Shown one piece after another: positions 6,080 to 12,157 of a stretch of DNA of 12,157 nt. This DNA is from DASSKW01 sp035690065. Lineage in GTDB: Bacteria; Pseudomonadota; Gammaproteobacteria; Natronospirales; REEB76. Positions within the stretch are counted from its first letter, which is position 1, and each line of letters opens with the position of its first letter. The notes below the pieces were generated by a model that did not search any database, had not been told where the DNA came from, and was given only the letters and a program-made list of their open reading frames with translations. The position numbers and the translations under genes were made by a program. The stretch spans positions 1-12,157 of the forward strand of contig DASSKW010000112.1 of the NCBI GenBank assembly GCA_035690065.1, in the 5' to 3' direction.

Positions 6080-6112
6080 GGATTGCTTCGTCACTGCGTT
6101 CCTCGCAATGAC
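6080..6112. repeat. Dispersed palindromic repeat of the 'CEERSDEAI' type
   Basis: The minus strand reads as the widely dispersed bacterial intergenic repeat that is often mistranslated as CEERSDEAI. ATTGC (6082-6086) and GCAAT (6105-6109) form its terminal inverted repeat. It is non-coding here. Only one copy is visible in the window; that it is dispersed in this genome is inferred from the resemblance to repeats in other genomes. Confidence 0.75.
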
Positions 6113-6187
6113 CGCCACGGAGGGGGCAATACCGGAAAGGCAGACGCAATTCCAGGCAGACAATAATACGTGGTCGCAGCCAGCGGA

Positions 6188-6649
6188 CTAACTGAAGAAC
6201 GAGAACGTCCCGGTCATCGCCACGATGATGACGATCACGCCGAGCGTCAGGTTCACCGCGATCAGGATGCGGATCTGGTTCATGCTCTTCTTCGCTGCGG
6301 CTTCATCACCTGCTGTCCCGGCCCGGCGCAGTCGCTTGTACGGCGCGAAGAACACGTGTGCGAACAGCAACATCATCAGGATGCCGAGCCCCATCATCAC
6401 CTGGACGAACATGGGCGCTTGCGCGAAGCCGCCCAGGTTGACCAGGATCATGTAGAAACCGGTCGCCAGCAGGACCACGATGCTGGCCCATACCCAGGGA
6501 AAGAAGCGCTTGAACACGGCGGCCCAGATGCGGGCGCGGCTCAGGGCGTCCTGGTCGGCAAGCGCAGGGCGCAAGGCCAGATAGGCGAAGAACATGCCGC
6601 CGACCCAGATCACGACCGACAGGATGTGTAGCGTGATGGCGATACCCAT
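6188..6649 (-). CDS. CopD-family four-helix membrane protein
   Basis: A 153-residue integral inner-membrane protein with four predicted helices at about 3-26, 48-72, 80-102 and 126-147. The first helix carries His8 and the motif IWVGGMFFAYLALRP (14-28), which resembles the CopD domain, and a further His98 lies at the end of helix 3. These histidines could bind copper or haem as in CopD/HemJ-like proteins. It is annotated in related genomes as CopD family, function untested. It is oriented away from rpe with a 117-base divergent spacer. No other copper genes are nearby. Confidence 0.8.
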   Translation of the reverse strand: MGIAITLHILSVVIWVGGMFFAYLALRPALADQDALSRARIWAAVFKRFFPWVWASIVVLLATGFYMILVNLGGFAQAPMFVQVMMGLGILMMLLFAHVFFAPYKRLRRAGTAGDEAAAKKSMNQIRILIAVNLTLGVIVIIVAMTGTFSFFS

Positions 6650-6723
6650 GGCTGAAACCTCGTTGGATCCGGAAAGGAGATGCCGCCGATGTCAGGCGGA
6701 AACTGGCCGCTCACGGCACTCAT

Positions 6724-6740
6724 GCGCTAAAGTGTAGCGC
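6724..6740. promoter_or_regulatory. Inverted repeat in the copD-like / rpe divergent spacer
   Basis: GCGCTA (6724-6729) and TAGCGC (6735-6740) are perfect inverted repeats with a 5-base centre, 26 bases before the rpe start. The repeat overlaps a possible -10 region TAAAGT (6728-6733). It may be an operator or chance; no -35 box of quality was found. Confidence 0.3.
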
Positions 6741-6766
6741 CTTTGGTCACTGACGCGGGGCTTGCC

Positions 6767-7441
6767 ATGACCGATTTCCGCATCGCGCCTTCCATCCTGT
6801 CCGCCGACTTCGCCCGTCTGGGCGAGGAAGTGGATGCCGTGCTGGCCGCCGGCGCGGATCTGATCCACTTCGATGTGATGGATAACCATTACGTACCCAA
6901 TCTCACCATCGGGCCGGTGGTGTGTGAAGCTTTGCGTAAATACGGCGTGAAGGCGCCCATCGACGTGCACCTGATGGTGAAGCCGGTGGATCGTCTGATC
7001 GGCGATTTCGCCAAAGCCGGCGCGAGTTATATCACGTTCCATCCCGAAGCCAGCGAACACATCGATCGCAGTCTGCAACTGATTCGTGACAATGGCTGCA
7101 AGGCCGGGCTGGTGTTCAATCCCGCGACCCCGCTCGATCATCTCCGTCACGTCATGGACCGGCTCGACATGGTGCTCATCATGTCGGTCAATCCGGGATT
7201 CGGCGGACAGTCGTTCATCCGTTCGAGTCTGGACAAATTACGTGCTGCACGTGCATTGATCGCAGACAGCGGTCGCGATATCCGGCTCGAGATCGACGGT
7301 GGCGTGAAAGTGGACAACATCCGTGAGATCGCCGCGGCGGGTGCCGATACCTTCGTGGCGGGTTCTGCGATCTTCGGTGCCGCGGATTATAAAAAGGTGA
7401 TCAAGGCGATGCGCGACGAACTGATGAAACTGGCTGCTTAG
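6767..7441 (+). CDS. rpe: Ribulose-phosphate 3-epimerase
   Basis: Interconverts D-ribulose 5-phosphate and D-xylulose 5-phosphate (pentose phosphate and Calvin pathways, cytoplasm). A 224-residue TIM barrel of normal length. Seen: IAPSILSADFARLGEE (6-21), IHFDVMDNHYVPN (33-45) with metal ligands His34 and catalytic Asp36, DVHLMVKP (66-73) with His68, MSVNPGFGGQSF (139-150), LEIDGGV (174-180) with catalytic Asp177, and the phosphate loop VAGSAIFG (197-204). ATG 6767 is chosen as the family start; GGGG at 6757-6760 precedes it, and TTG 6743 would add eight atypical residues. In many proteobacteria rpe is directly followed by gph and the trp genes; here two minus-strand genes intervene. Confidence 0.97.
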   Translation: MTDFRIAPSILSADFARLGEEVDAVLAAGADLIHFDVMDNHYVPNLTIGPVVCEALRKYGVKAPIDVHLMVKPVDRLIGDFAKAGASYITFHPEASEHIDRSLQLIRDNGCKAGLVFNPATPLDHLRHVMDRLDMVLIMSVNPGFGGQSFIRSSLDKLRAARALIADSGRDIRLEIDGGVKVDNIREIAAAGADTFVAGSAIFGAADYKKVIKAMRDELMKLAA

Positions 7442-7460
7442 TTCGTATCCTGTATACAGC

Positions 7461-8234
7461 TCAGAACTTGATGGTGTAAGTGACGCCCAGGCCGTAGTTC
7501 TCGTAGCTCGTGTTGTAACCGGCGACCTTTTCATTGTTCAGCATGCGGCCTTCGAACCGCACGTCCCAATGCCCCCAATGAAATTGCCAGCGCCATGTCT
7601 GGTAGAGAAACAGTTTGCTGCTACTGCCGATCTGTGTGGAGGTGGCGATAATCTGGCCGTTCGCTTGCGTGGTATAGAATACCGGATTGCCACTGAAATG
7701 ATAAAACGCGCCCCCCAAACCATACCCGAACATCCAGTAACTGTCGGTGCCGGGATAAATCGGCCCCAGACGCAAAGATACAAACGGTGAGGCCGCCAGA
7801 TAGTCGCCGCTCACACTTGAGCCGATGTCCTGGCCGATAATCCCGCTACCGCCGGGAATATTCTGATATCTGGTGTGCTGCTGGCCGAACGAGCCGATGA
7901 AGTTGATGCCGAATACGGCGTTGCTCTGTTTCATCGGCCAGTCGAAGAGCACGTGTTCCGGAGTGACAAAATCGAAAATCAGCGCGGAGCGGCCGTTATC
8001 CGTCAACTGCGCTTTGGAATCGCCGCTCCACATCTTGAAAGTGCCCTGGTCATAGCTCGGCCCCAGGACCAGGGAAGGCACGCCGAGCGAGCTGGCAACA
8101 TCGTTAACTGTATTTGACGTGTCGTTTCCAGATTTTGCCGGTTGAGTGTTAGCCGGGCTGTCGTCTGCGCGTGCACTCAGCACAAGCAGCGGCATCAGCA
8201 ATAACAGAATCACGATGATTTTCGGGTGTTTCAT
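7461..8234 (-). CDS. Outer-membrane beta-barrel-like hypothetical protein
   Basis: A 257-residue exported protein. The signal peptide has a strongly hydrophobic core (IIVILLLLMPLLVLS, 6-20) and a cleavage site after ARA (21-23), followed by a Ser/Thr/Asn-rich linker to about 50. The remainder has alternating hydrophobic/polar, aromatic-rich strands and ends in YTIKF, a C-terminal Phe of the type recognised by the BAM complex. No specific family is recognised. It follows the second barrel gene by 18 bases on the same strand, so the two are likely co-transcribed. It runs convergently toward rpe, with only 19 bases between the genes. Confidence 0.75.
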   Translation of the reverse strand: MKHPKIIVILLLLMPLLVLSARADDSPANTQPAKSGNDTSNTVNDVASSLGVPSLVLGPSYDQGTFKMWSGDSKAQLTDNGRSALIFDFVTPEHVLFDWPMKQSNAVFGINFIGSFGQQHTRYQNIPGGSGIIGQDIGSSVSGDYLAASPFVSLRLGPIYPGTDSYWMFGYGLGGAFYHFSGNPVFYTTQANGQIIATSTQIGSSSKLFLYQTWRWQFHWGHWDVRFEGRMLNNEKVAGYNTSYENYGLGVTYTIKF

Positions 8235-8252
8235 GCTGGATTATCCTGCCAC

Positions 8253-8789
8253 TCAATACCAACGGTACCCGATCTGGATACGCGCGTCGGTACGACTGTT
8301 GTGCGAATTCAAATCCAGTCCCTGACCTTCGAAACTGTTTACCTCCAGCACCACTGACCAGTGGTTGGCCCACTCAAATCCTGTGGCAAGACCAAACGCG
8401 GCGCCATAGATACCGGCTGTTATGTTGCCGCTCTGATGACGGTTCTCGTCATGGAACAGATATTGGGCGCCGATGAACCATGGGCCTGTCCAGTAACGCG
8501 CCTGCAGGCCGGCAGAACCGTCCAGCAGCGAGAAAGGCTGGTTGGTATGCTCGTAGGACAGTTCGAGATACGGATTCAAAGACCATCGATCATTGACCGC
8601 CATCTGGGCATCGGCATTGATGCTGATCCCGTTACCGGTAATGTTCTGATCCGGATTATTGCTGTGCAGCGGCCCGACATAGATAGCAAAGCCGTTGACG
8701 GGGGCGGCCTGTGCGGATGCAATCCAGAATAAAAACAGGACCAACAGCATCAGCTGTTGTGCGATGGATTGAAACCGACGATTCCCCAT
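8253..8789 (-). CDS. Small outer-membrane beta-barrel-like protein
   Basis: A 178-residue exported protein with a signal peptide (hydrophobic core LMLLVLFLFWIAS, cleavage after AQA at 26-28). The mature part is about 150 residues of alternating aromatic strands (NGFAIYVGPL, WSLNPYLELSYEH, LQARYWTGPWFIGAQYLFH, WSVVLEVNSFE) and ends in IQIGYRWY, giving an aromatic C-terminus. The size suits an eight-stranded barrel. It resembles PagL/OmpW-size proteins in architecture, but no PagL catalytic His-Ser motif is evident. ATG 8789 is preferred over GTG 8795 because GGTGAG lies five bases upstream. First gene of a two-gene minus-strand unit. Confidence 0.75.
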   Translation of the reverse strand: MGNRRFQSIAQQLMLLVLFLFWIASAQAAPVNGFAIYVGPLHSNNPDQNITGNGISINADAQMAVNDRWSLNPYLELSYEHTNQPFSLLDGSAGLQARYWTGPWFIGAQYLFHDENRHQSGNITAGIYGAAFGLATGFEWANHWSVVLEVNSFEGQGLDLNSHNSRTDARIQIGYRWY

Positions 8790-8993
8790 AAACACTCACC
8801 CGCGACGCTACATCAAAATTCGGGATGATCTTATTTATGCAACAATTATGTACGTAATTTCGTGGTTTTATACCCCCCTGCGGTTAATATTTTCGCTGAC
8901 TCCCTGTCGAGTGGAAGGCAGCCCGCACTTGTAGCCCGAAACAACGGCTAGCGAGAGATACCTCATGTTGTTTATTGGATTGGAGTTACAGAA
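8790..8993. promoter_or_regulatory. Divergent intergenic region between the barrel gene and gph
   Basis: Positions 8829-8895 are distinctly AT-rich and must hold the minus-strand promoter. TTACGT and TAAGAT about 18 bases apart on the minus strand, or TAATAT (8885-8890) on the + strand, are possible elements, all weak. A short inverted repeat TAGCC (8933-8937) / GGCTA (8946-8950) lies on the gph side. GGAG at 8982-8985 is the gph ribosome site. Nothing else is recognised. Confidence 0.35.
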
Positions 8994-9689
8994 TTGACTG
9001 GTCAGGTCATACAGTTGGTCGCATTCGATCTCGACGGCACGCTGGTGGATAGCGTGCCGGATATCGCGTGGGCGGTGGATCAGATGGCTATCGCATTGGA
9101 TATACCCCCGCCCGGACTCGACAAGGTGAGCAGTTGGGTGGGCGACGGTGTGCGGCGGCTGGTGAAACGCGCGCTGACCGGCTCGCGTGACGGTGAACCG
9201 GAACCGGAATTGTTCGAATGTGGGTTCGAGGCATTCCGTCGCGCCTATCACGCGCATCTGGCGGTAGGGACACAGCTCTATCCGGGGGTACGTGAGGTGC
9301 TGGAACACTTGCAGCACGCCGGCATCGCACTGGCCTGCATCACCAACAAGGCTTCGGAATTCACCGGACCCTTGCTGGAAGCCCTCAAGATACGCAGCTA
9401 TTTCAGCATGGTGTTGTCCGGCGATTCACTGGCACATCGCAAACCCGACCCGTTACCACTGCTGCATGCAGCACGCCAACTTGGTGCGATGCCCGCTCGA
9501 TCCTGCATGGTGGGAGATTCCCATAACGATATCCTGGCGGCCAGGGCCGCGGGATTCGTCGCGATCGGTGTGTGTTACGGTTATGGCGGCGATCTGTTGC
9601 CGGCTTCGGCGCCCGACGCGGTGCTGGATTCCTTGACGGCATTACCAGCGCTGCTGACAAACTGGCCGGCGGGGCTTGTGCCGACCTGA
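8994..9689 (+). CDS. gph: Phosphoglycolate phosphatase (HAD superfamily)
   Basis: Dephosphorylates 2-phosphoglycolate arising from DNA repair or Rubisco oxygenation. A 231-residue HAD hydrolase: motif I FDLDGTLVDS (11-20) with nucleophile Asp12 and Asp14, a helical cap domain (about 20-95), motif II ITNK (116-119), motif III Lys150 in HRKPDP, and motif IV MVGDSHNDILAARAAG (172-187). The start is TTG at 8994, supported by GGAG 8 bases upstream and by motif I beginning at residue 11; no ATG or GTG lies nearer in frame. The next genes on the strand are trpL and trpEGD. Confidence 0.93.
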   Translation: MTGQVIQLVAFDLDGTLVDSVPDIAWAVDQMAIALDIPPPGLDKVSSWVGDGVRRLVKRALTGSRDGEPEPELFECGFEAFRRAYHAHLAVGTQLYPGVREVLEHLQHAGIALACITNKASEFTGPLLEALKIRSYFSMVLSGDSLAHRKPDPLPLLHAARQLGAMPARSCMVGDSHNDILAARAAGFVAIGVCYGYGGDLLPASAPDAVLDSLTALPALLTNWPAGLVPT

Positions 9690-9704
9690 GCAAGCCGGTA
9701 TGTT
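9676..9704 (+). promoter_or_regulatory. Possible trp promoter overlapping the gph 3' end
   Basis: TTGTGC (9676-9681), a 17-base spacer and TATGTT (9699-9704) form a fair sigma-70-like promoter at the very end of gph and upstream of the leader peptide. No TrpR-type operator was seen. Prediction by eye. Confidence 0.4.
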
Positions 9705-9710
9705 TGGCTT

Positions 9711-9729
9711 CGGCGTGCATCGCACGCCG
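9711..9729 (+). other. GC-rich perfect hairpin between gph and trpL
   Basis: CGGCGTGC (9711-9718), loop ATC, GCACGCCG (9722-9729): a perfect 8-bp stem starting 21 bases after the gph stop. No T-tract follows, so it is not a standard intrinsic terminator. It may stabilise the gph mRNA end or the 5' end of the trp leader transcript. Confidence 0.6.
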
Positions 9730-9754
9730 GTTGTCACGAAAAGGCCATCTCTGC

Positions 9755-9811
9755 ATGTCATCACTGGTCAATCTGAACGGAGTCGAGCAAGCCCGCACCT
9801 GGCGATGGTGA
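9755..9811 (+). CDS. trpL: trp operon leader peptide
   Basis: An 18-codon ORF, MSSLVNLNGVEQARTWRW, ends in TGA at 9809-9811, 58 bases before trpE. Two Trp codons (9800-9802 and 9806-9808) are the third-last and last sense codons. Trp is a rare residue, so two in the last three positions, directly upstream of trpE and next to hairpins, is what a transcription-attenuation leader looks like. A purine-rich AAAAGG lies about 10 bases before the ATG. Stalling of the ribosome at these codons when charged tRNA-Trp is scarce would alter the downstream RNA fold. The sequence is not that of E. coli TrpL; assignment is by position and composition. Confidence 0.8.
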   Translation: MSSLVNLNGVEQARTWRW

Positions 9812-9855
9812 GGCTGACGTCTTTGCGTTTCTGAGCAAACCGTCGTTTCCGTCTT
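9790..9855 (+). promoter_or_regulatory. Putative trp attenuator hairpins
   Basis: Hairpin A: AGCC (9790-9793) and CACC (9796-9799) pair with GGTG (9807-9810) and GGCT (9812-9815), with the Trp codons in the loop and the 3' arm. Hairpin B: GACG (9816-9819) plus TTTGC (9822-9826) pair with GCAAA (9835-9839) plus CGTC (9841-9844), followed by an imperfect T-rich run GTTTCCGTCTTT. These fit a protector and a terminator stem. A competing antiterminator pairing was not resolved by eye. Confidence 0.6.
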
Positions 9856-9869
9856 TCAGGTGACCGTCC

Positions 9870-11336
9870 ATGGACCAGCTACAGTTTGATGCCCTTCGGG
9901 CAGCCGGCTTCAACCATATCCCCGTCGTGCGCGAGATCCTTGCCGATCTCGATACGCCGCTGAGTGTCTATCTCAAGCTCGCCGGCACCCTCAATTCATT
10001 CCTGTTCGAATCGGTCGAAGGCGGTGAGACCTGGGGCCGTTATTCCATCATCGGCTTGCCGGCGCACAGCACGATCACCTACCAGGCCGGCGTACTGTCG
10101 GTATGCGGCACCGAGGGCGTCAAGCGTATCGTCACCGACGATCCGCTGGCCGAGATCGAGCGGCTGCGACAGCGTTATCGGGTACCGGCGCTCGAAGGTC
10201 TGCCGCGGTTCAGTGGCGGCCTGGTCGGCTATTTCGGTTATGACATCGTCGCCGGTATCGAGCCACGCCTGCGCGACAAATCGAAGCCGGATGCGCTGGG
10301 GTGCCCGGACATCCTGCTGCTGCGTGCCGATGAACTGGTGATCTTCGACAATCTGCGCGGCAGCTTGCAGCTCGTAGTGCATGCGGACACGGAAGTGCCG
10401 GAAGCCTTCGCGCAGGCACAGCAGCGGCTCGATGATCTGGCTGCGCGTCTGCGTGCACCGCTGCGTTATCCCTCCGCGCAGGGTTTCGCCGGCAGTGCTG
10501 CGGGTGAATTTGTCTCGGGATTCGAGCACGATGATTTCTGTGCCGCTGTCGCGCGCGCGAAAGACTACATCCGCGATGGTGACATCATGCAGGTGGTGTT
10601 GTCGCAGCGACTCAGCGCGCCGTTCGCGGGCAGCGCCACCGATGTATATCGCGCGCTGCGGATACTCAATCCTTCGCCTTACATGTATCTGCTTGAGCTG
10701 GAGGGCATGCAGGTGGTCGGTTCTTCACCGGAAGTACTGGTGCGGGTCGAAGATGCCGTGGTGACCTTGCGGCCCATCGCCGGTACCCGGCCGCGCGGAC
10801 GCACTGCCGTGGAAGATGTCGCGTTGGCGGATGAATTGCTGGCCGATCCCAAGGAACGCGCCGAGCATGTGATGCTGCTGGATCTGGGCCGCAACGATGT
10901 CGGCCGCATCAGCGAGACCGGCAGTGTGCGCATCACCGACCCCATGGTGATCGAACGCTATTCGCACGTGATGCACATCGTCTCGCAGGTGCAGGGCCGT
11001 TTGCGTGACGGACTTGGTCCTCTGGATGTGTTGCGGGGCTGTTTCCCCGCCGGCACCGTCAGCGGCGCGCCCAAGGTGCGGGCGCTTGAGATCATCGACG
11101 AACTGGAACCGGTCAAGCGCGGGGTGTATTCCGGTGCCGTGGGATATATCGCCTGGAACGGCAATCTGGATACGGCGATCGCGATCCGTACCGCGGTGAT
11201 CAAGGACGGGTATCTGCACGTGCAGGCCGGCGCCGGTATCGTGCATGATTCGGTACCGGAGAAGGAATGGCTGGAGACGCTGAACAAGGGCAGGGCATTG
11301 TTGAAGGCGGTCGCGATGACGGCTGCGAGCAAGTAA
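9870..11336 (+). CDS. trpE: Anthranilate synthase component I
   Basis: Makes anthranilate from chorismate, using ammonia delivered by TrpG; first step of tryptophan synthesis. 488 residues, normal length. The N-terminal domain holds the tryptophan feedback-site element LFES (45-48) and GRYSIIG (56-62). The chorismate-binding domain holds DIMQVVLSQR (238-247), RPIAGTRPRG (301-310), HVMLLDLGRNDVGR (333-346), CFPAGTVSGAPKVRA (391-405) and GAGIVHDSVPEKEW (454-467), all expected of TrpE. ATG 9870 has AGGTGA 6 bases upstream. It is followed by trpG after 28 bases and preceded by trpL, so it should be controlled by attenuation as well as by feedback inhibition. Confidence 0.97.
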   Translation: MDQLQFDALRAAGFNHIPVVREILADLDTPLSVYLKLAGTLNSFLFESVEGGETWGRYSIIGLPAHSTITYQAGVLSVCGTEGVKRIVTDDPLAEIERLRQRYRVPALEGLPRFSGGLVGYFGYDIVAGIEPRLRDKSKPDALGCPDILLLRADELVIFDNLRGSLQLVVHADTEVPEAFAQAQQRLDDLAARLRAPLRYPSAQGFAGSAAGEFVSGFEHDDFCAAVARAKDYIRDGDIMQVVLSQRLSAPFAGSATDVYRALRILNPSPYMYLLELEGMQVVGSSPEVLVRVEDAVVTLRPIAGTRPRGRTAVEDVALADELLADPKERAEHVMLLDLGRNDVGRISETGSVRITDPMVIERYSHVMHIVSQVQGRLRDGLGPLDVLRGCFPAGTVSGAPKVRALEIIDELEPVKRGVYSGAVGYIAWNGNLDTAIAIRTAVIKDGYLHVQAGAGIVHDSVPEKEWLETLNKGRALLKAVAMTAASK

Positions 11337-11364
11337 TCATGAACACGCTTCGAGAGATCCAATC

Positions 11365-11943
11365 ATGCTGCTGATGCTGGATAACTACGATTCCTTCACC
11401 TATAACCTGGTGCAATATCTGGGCGAGCTGGGCGCCGATGTGCGTGTGTATCGTAACGATGCCCTGACAATCGCTGAGGTCGAAGCCATGCGGCCCGAAC
11501 GAATCGTGATCTCGCCGGGACCCTGCACGCCGACCCAGGCGGGTATCTCGCTGGCGCTCATCGAACAGCTCGGTGGCCGCATCCCGATCCTCGGTGTTTG
11601 CCTCGGACATCAGGCGATCGGCCAGGCTTATGGCGGCAAGGTGATCCACGCCGGGCGGGTGATGCACGGCAAGACGTCACCGATCCATCACATCGGTCAG
11701 GGTGTGTTCACGGGGCTGCCGGACCCGTTCGAGGCCACGCGCTACCATTCGCTGGTGGTCGAACAGGTATCGCTGCCGGAGTGTCTCGACGTCACTGCCT
11801 GGACTTGCAACGGGGATGGCAGCAGGGAAGAGATCATGGGCCTGCGTCACAAAACCCTGCCGGTCGAGGGTGTACAGTTTCACCCGGAATCGATCCTCAC
11901 TCAGCATGGACATGCGCTGTTGAAGAACTTTCTGGAGCGGTAA
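11365..11943 (+). CDS. trpG: Anthranilate synthase component II, glutamine amidotransferase
   Basis: Class I amidotransferase that releases ammonia from glutamine for TrpE. 192 residues, a free-standing TrpG not fused to TrpD. Seen: LDNYDSFTYNLVQYLGELG (5-23), ISPGPCTPTQAG (49-60), the nucleophile elbow GVCLGHQAIG (77-86) with Cys79, RYHSLVV (126-132), and QFHPESILT (171-179) with His173 and Glu175 completing the triad. In some bacteria the same subunit (PabA) also serves aminodeoxychorismate synthase. GAGAGA lies about 8-9 bases before the ATG. The 3' side holds a T-tract hairpin and a palindromic repeat before trpD. Confidence 0.96.
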   Translation: MLLMLDNYDSFTYNLVQYLGELGADVRVYRNDALTIAEVEAMRPERIVISPGPCTPTQAGISLALIEQLGGRIPILGVCLGHQAIGQAYGGKVIHAGRVMHGKTSPIHHIGQGVFTGLPDPFEATRYHSLVVEQVSLPECLDVTAWTCNGDGSREEIMGLRHKTLPVEGVQFHPESILTQHGHALLKNFLER

Positions 11944-11953
11944 AACTCACTTC

Positions 11954-11977
11954 GCCGGATGGGTCGGCAGTTTTTTT
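11954..11977 (+). terminator. Weak terminator-like hairpin with T7 tract after trpG
   Basis: GCCG (11954-11957) pairs with CGGC (11965-11968) over a 7-base loop, and after AG comes a run of seven T (11971-11977), 11 bases after the trpG stop codon. The stem is short, so partial rather than complete termination inside the trp gene cluster is the more likely effect. Confidence 0.4.
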
Positions 11978-12014
11978 ACCCTCACCCCACCCCTCTCCCG
12001 GAGGGAGAGGGAGA
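11978..12014. repeat. Dispersed palindromic repeat in the trpG-trpD spacer
   Basis: CCCTCTCCC (11991-11999), GGA, GGGAGAGGG (12003-12011) is a perfect 9-bp-arm palindrome preceded by ACCCTCACCCCA. This is the form of a well-known intergenic repeat found in many copies in various proteobacterial genomes. One copy is present here. As RNA it would be a strong stem between trpG and trpD. Confidence 0.7.
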
Positions 12015-12035
12015 TTAGGTTTAAGAGGTGTTTAC

Positions 12036-12157
12036 TTGGATATCAAAGACGCCATCAGCCACATCGTCGATCGTGAGGATCTCTCGCGTGCCGACATGGA
12101 GGCAGCGATGCGTCAGATCATGACCGGCAACGCGACACCGACCCAGATCGGCGGATT
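12036..12157 (+). CDS. trpD: Anthranilate phosphoribosyltransferase, N-terminal part (cut by window end)
   Basis: Transfers phosphoribose from PRPP to anthranilate, second step of tryptophan synthesis. Only the first 40 residues are inside the window: they read MDIKDAISHIVDREDLSRAD followed by MEAAMRQIMTGNATPTQIGG, the TrpD N-terminal helical domain with the typical E-A-M..I-M-x-G-x-A-T-x-x-Q-I-G pattern. The start is TTG at 12036, with GAGGTG (12025-12030) five bases upstream. The PRPP-binding motifs lie beyond the window. Confidence 0.92.
   Translation, partial: MDIKDAISHIVDREDLSRADMEAAMRQIMTGNATPTQIGG

Noticed and set aside
6003..6149. N-terminal extension of the VOC protein
   Set aside because: It is a translation of the attC half site and of a dispersed repeat (CEERSDEAI), not protein coding; ATG 6002 has a good ribosome site.
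6170..6631. 153-codon open frame on the + strand rich in His, Asp and Gln
   Set aside because: Antisense shadow of the CopD-like membrane protein gene; the composition is what a membrane protein gene gives on its complement.
7450..7459. Palindrome CTGTATACAG between rpe and the barrel gene as a terminator
   Set aside because: Ten bases with no loop and no T-tract cannot form a useful intrinsic terminator.
8253..8789. Identification as lipid A deacylase PagL or as OmpW
   Set aside because: Only size and barrel-like pattern agree; the catalytic His-Ser arrangement of PagL and OmpW signatures were not seen.
1..12157. CRISPR arrays, tRNA or rRNA genes, transposases, phage genes, integrase
   Set aside because: No regularly spaced repeats, no tRNA-like cloverleaf with TTCRA arm, and no transposase or recombinase reading frame were found in the window.

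Overview
The window looks like a chromosome segment of a moderately GC-rich proteobacterium, most likely a gammaproteobacterium (a betaproteobacterium is not excluded). The basis is the order rpe ... gph - trpE - trpG - trpD, a long-form purC, and a djlA-type co-chaperone. The species cannot be named from the sequence alone.

Positions 1-2113 are the distal end of an integron-type gene cassette array on the + strand. Three short, promoter-poor genes (a kappa-GST/HCCA-isomerase-like DsbA-family protein, a short-chain dehydrogenase, a YCII-like protein) are each followed by an attC-like site; a fourth site at the left edge belongs to a cassette outside the window. No integrase gene lies in the window, so this is either the tail of a chromosomal integron reaching left or an integrase-less attC cluster. 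The last attC ends at 2113 and ordinary chromosome follows: a cobalamin/siderophore-type binding protein gene (+), then a secreted hypothetical gene and purC as a minus-strand pair, then djlA (+).

Between djlA and a CopD-like membrane protein gene (5556-6040) sits a second, isolated gene cassette in the opposite orientation: a VOC/glyoxalase gene on the minus strand with its own attC just past the stop codon and the right half of another attC just before its start. Its attC arm matches the last attC of the first array at 22 of 25 positions. A dispersed palindromic repeat, of the kind that gives the spurious peptide CEERSDEAI when translated, lies directly behind it.

From 6188 the content is core: a CopD-like membrane protein (-), rpe (+), two tandem signal-peptide-bearing outer-membrane beta-barrel-like genes (-) inserted between rpe and gph, then gph (+), a trp leader region and trpE-trpG-trpD (+, trpD cut by the window end). 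An 18-residue leader peptide with two Trp codons next to its stop, followed by hairpins, precedes trpE and indicates transcription attenuation of the trp genes. A T-tract hairpin and a dispersed palindromic repeat separate trpG from trpD.

Functionally, the core genes serve purine synthesis (purC), pentose phosphate flow (rpe), phosphoglycolate salvage (gph), tryptophan synthesis (trpEGD) and chaperone activity (djlA). The cassette genes are small accessory enzymes of detoxification or aromatic metabolism type with no visible link to each other beyond cassette mobility.
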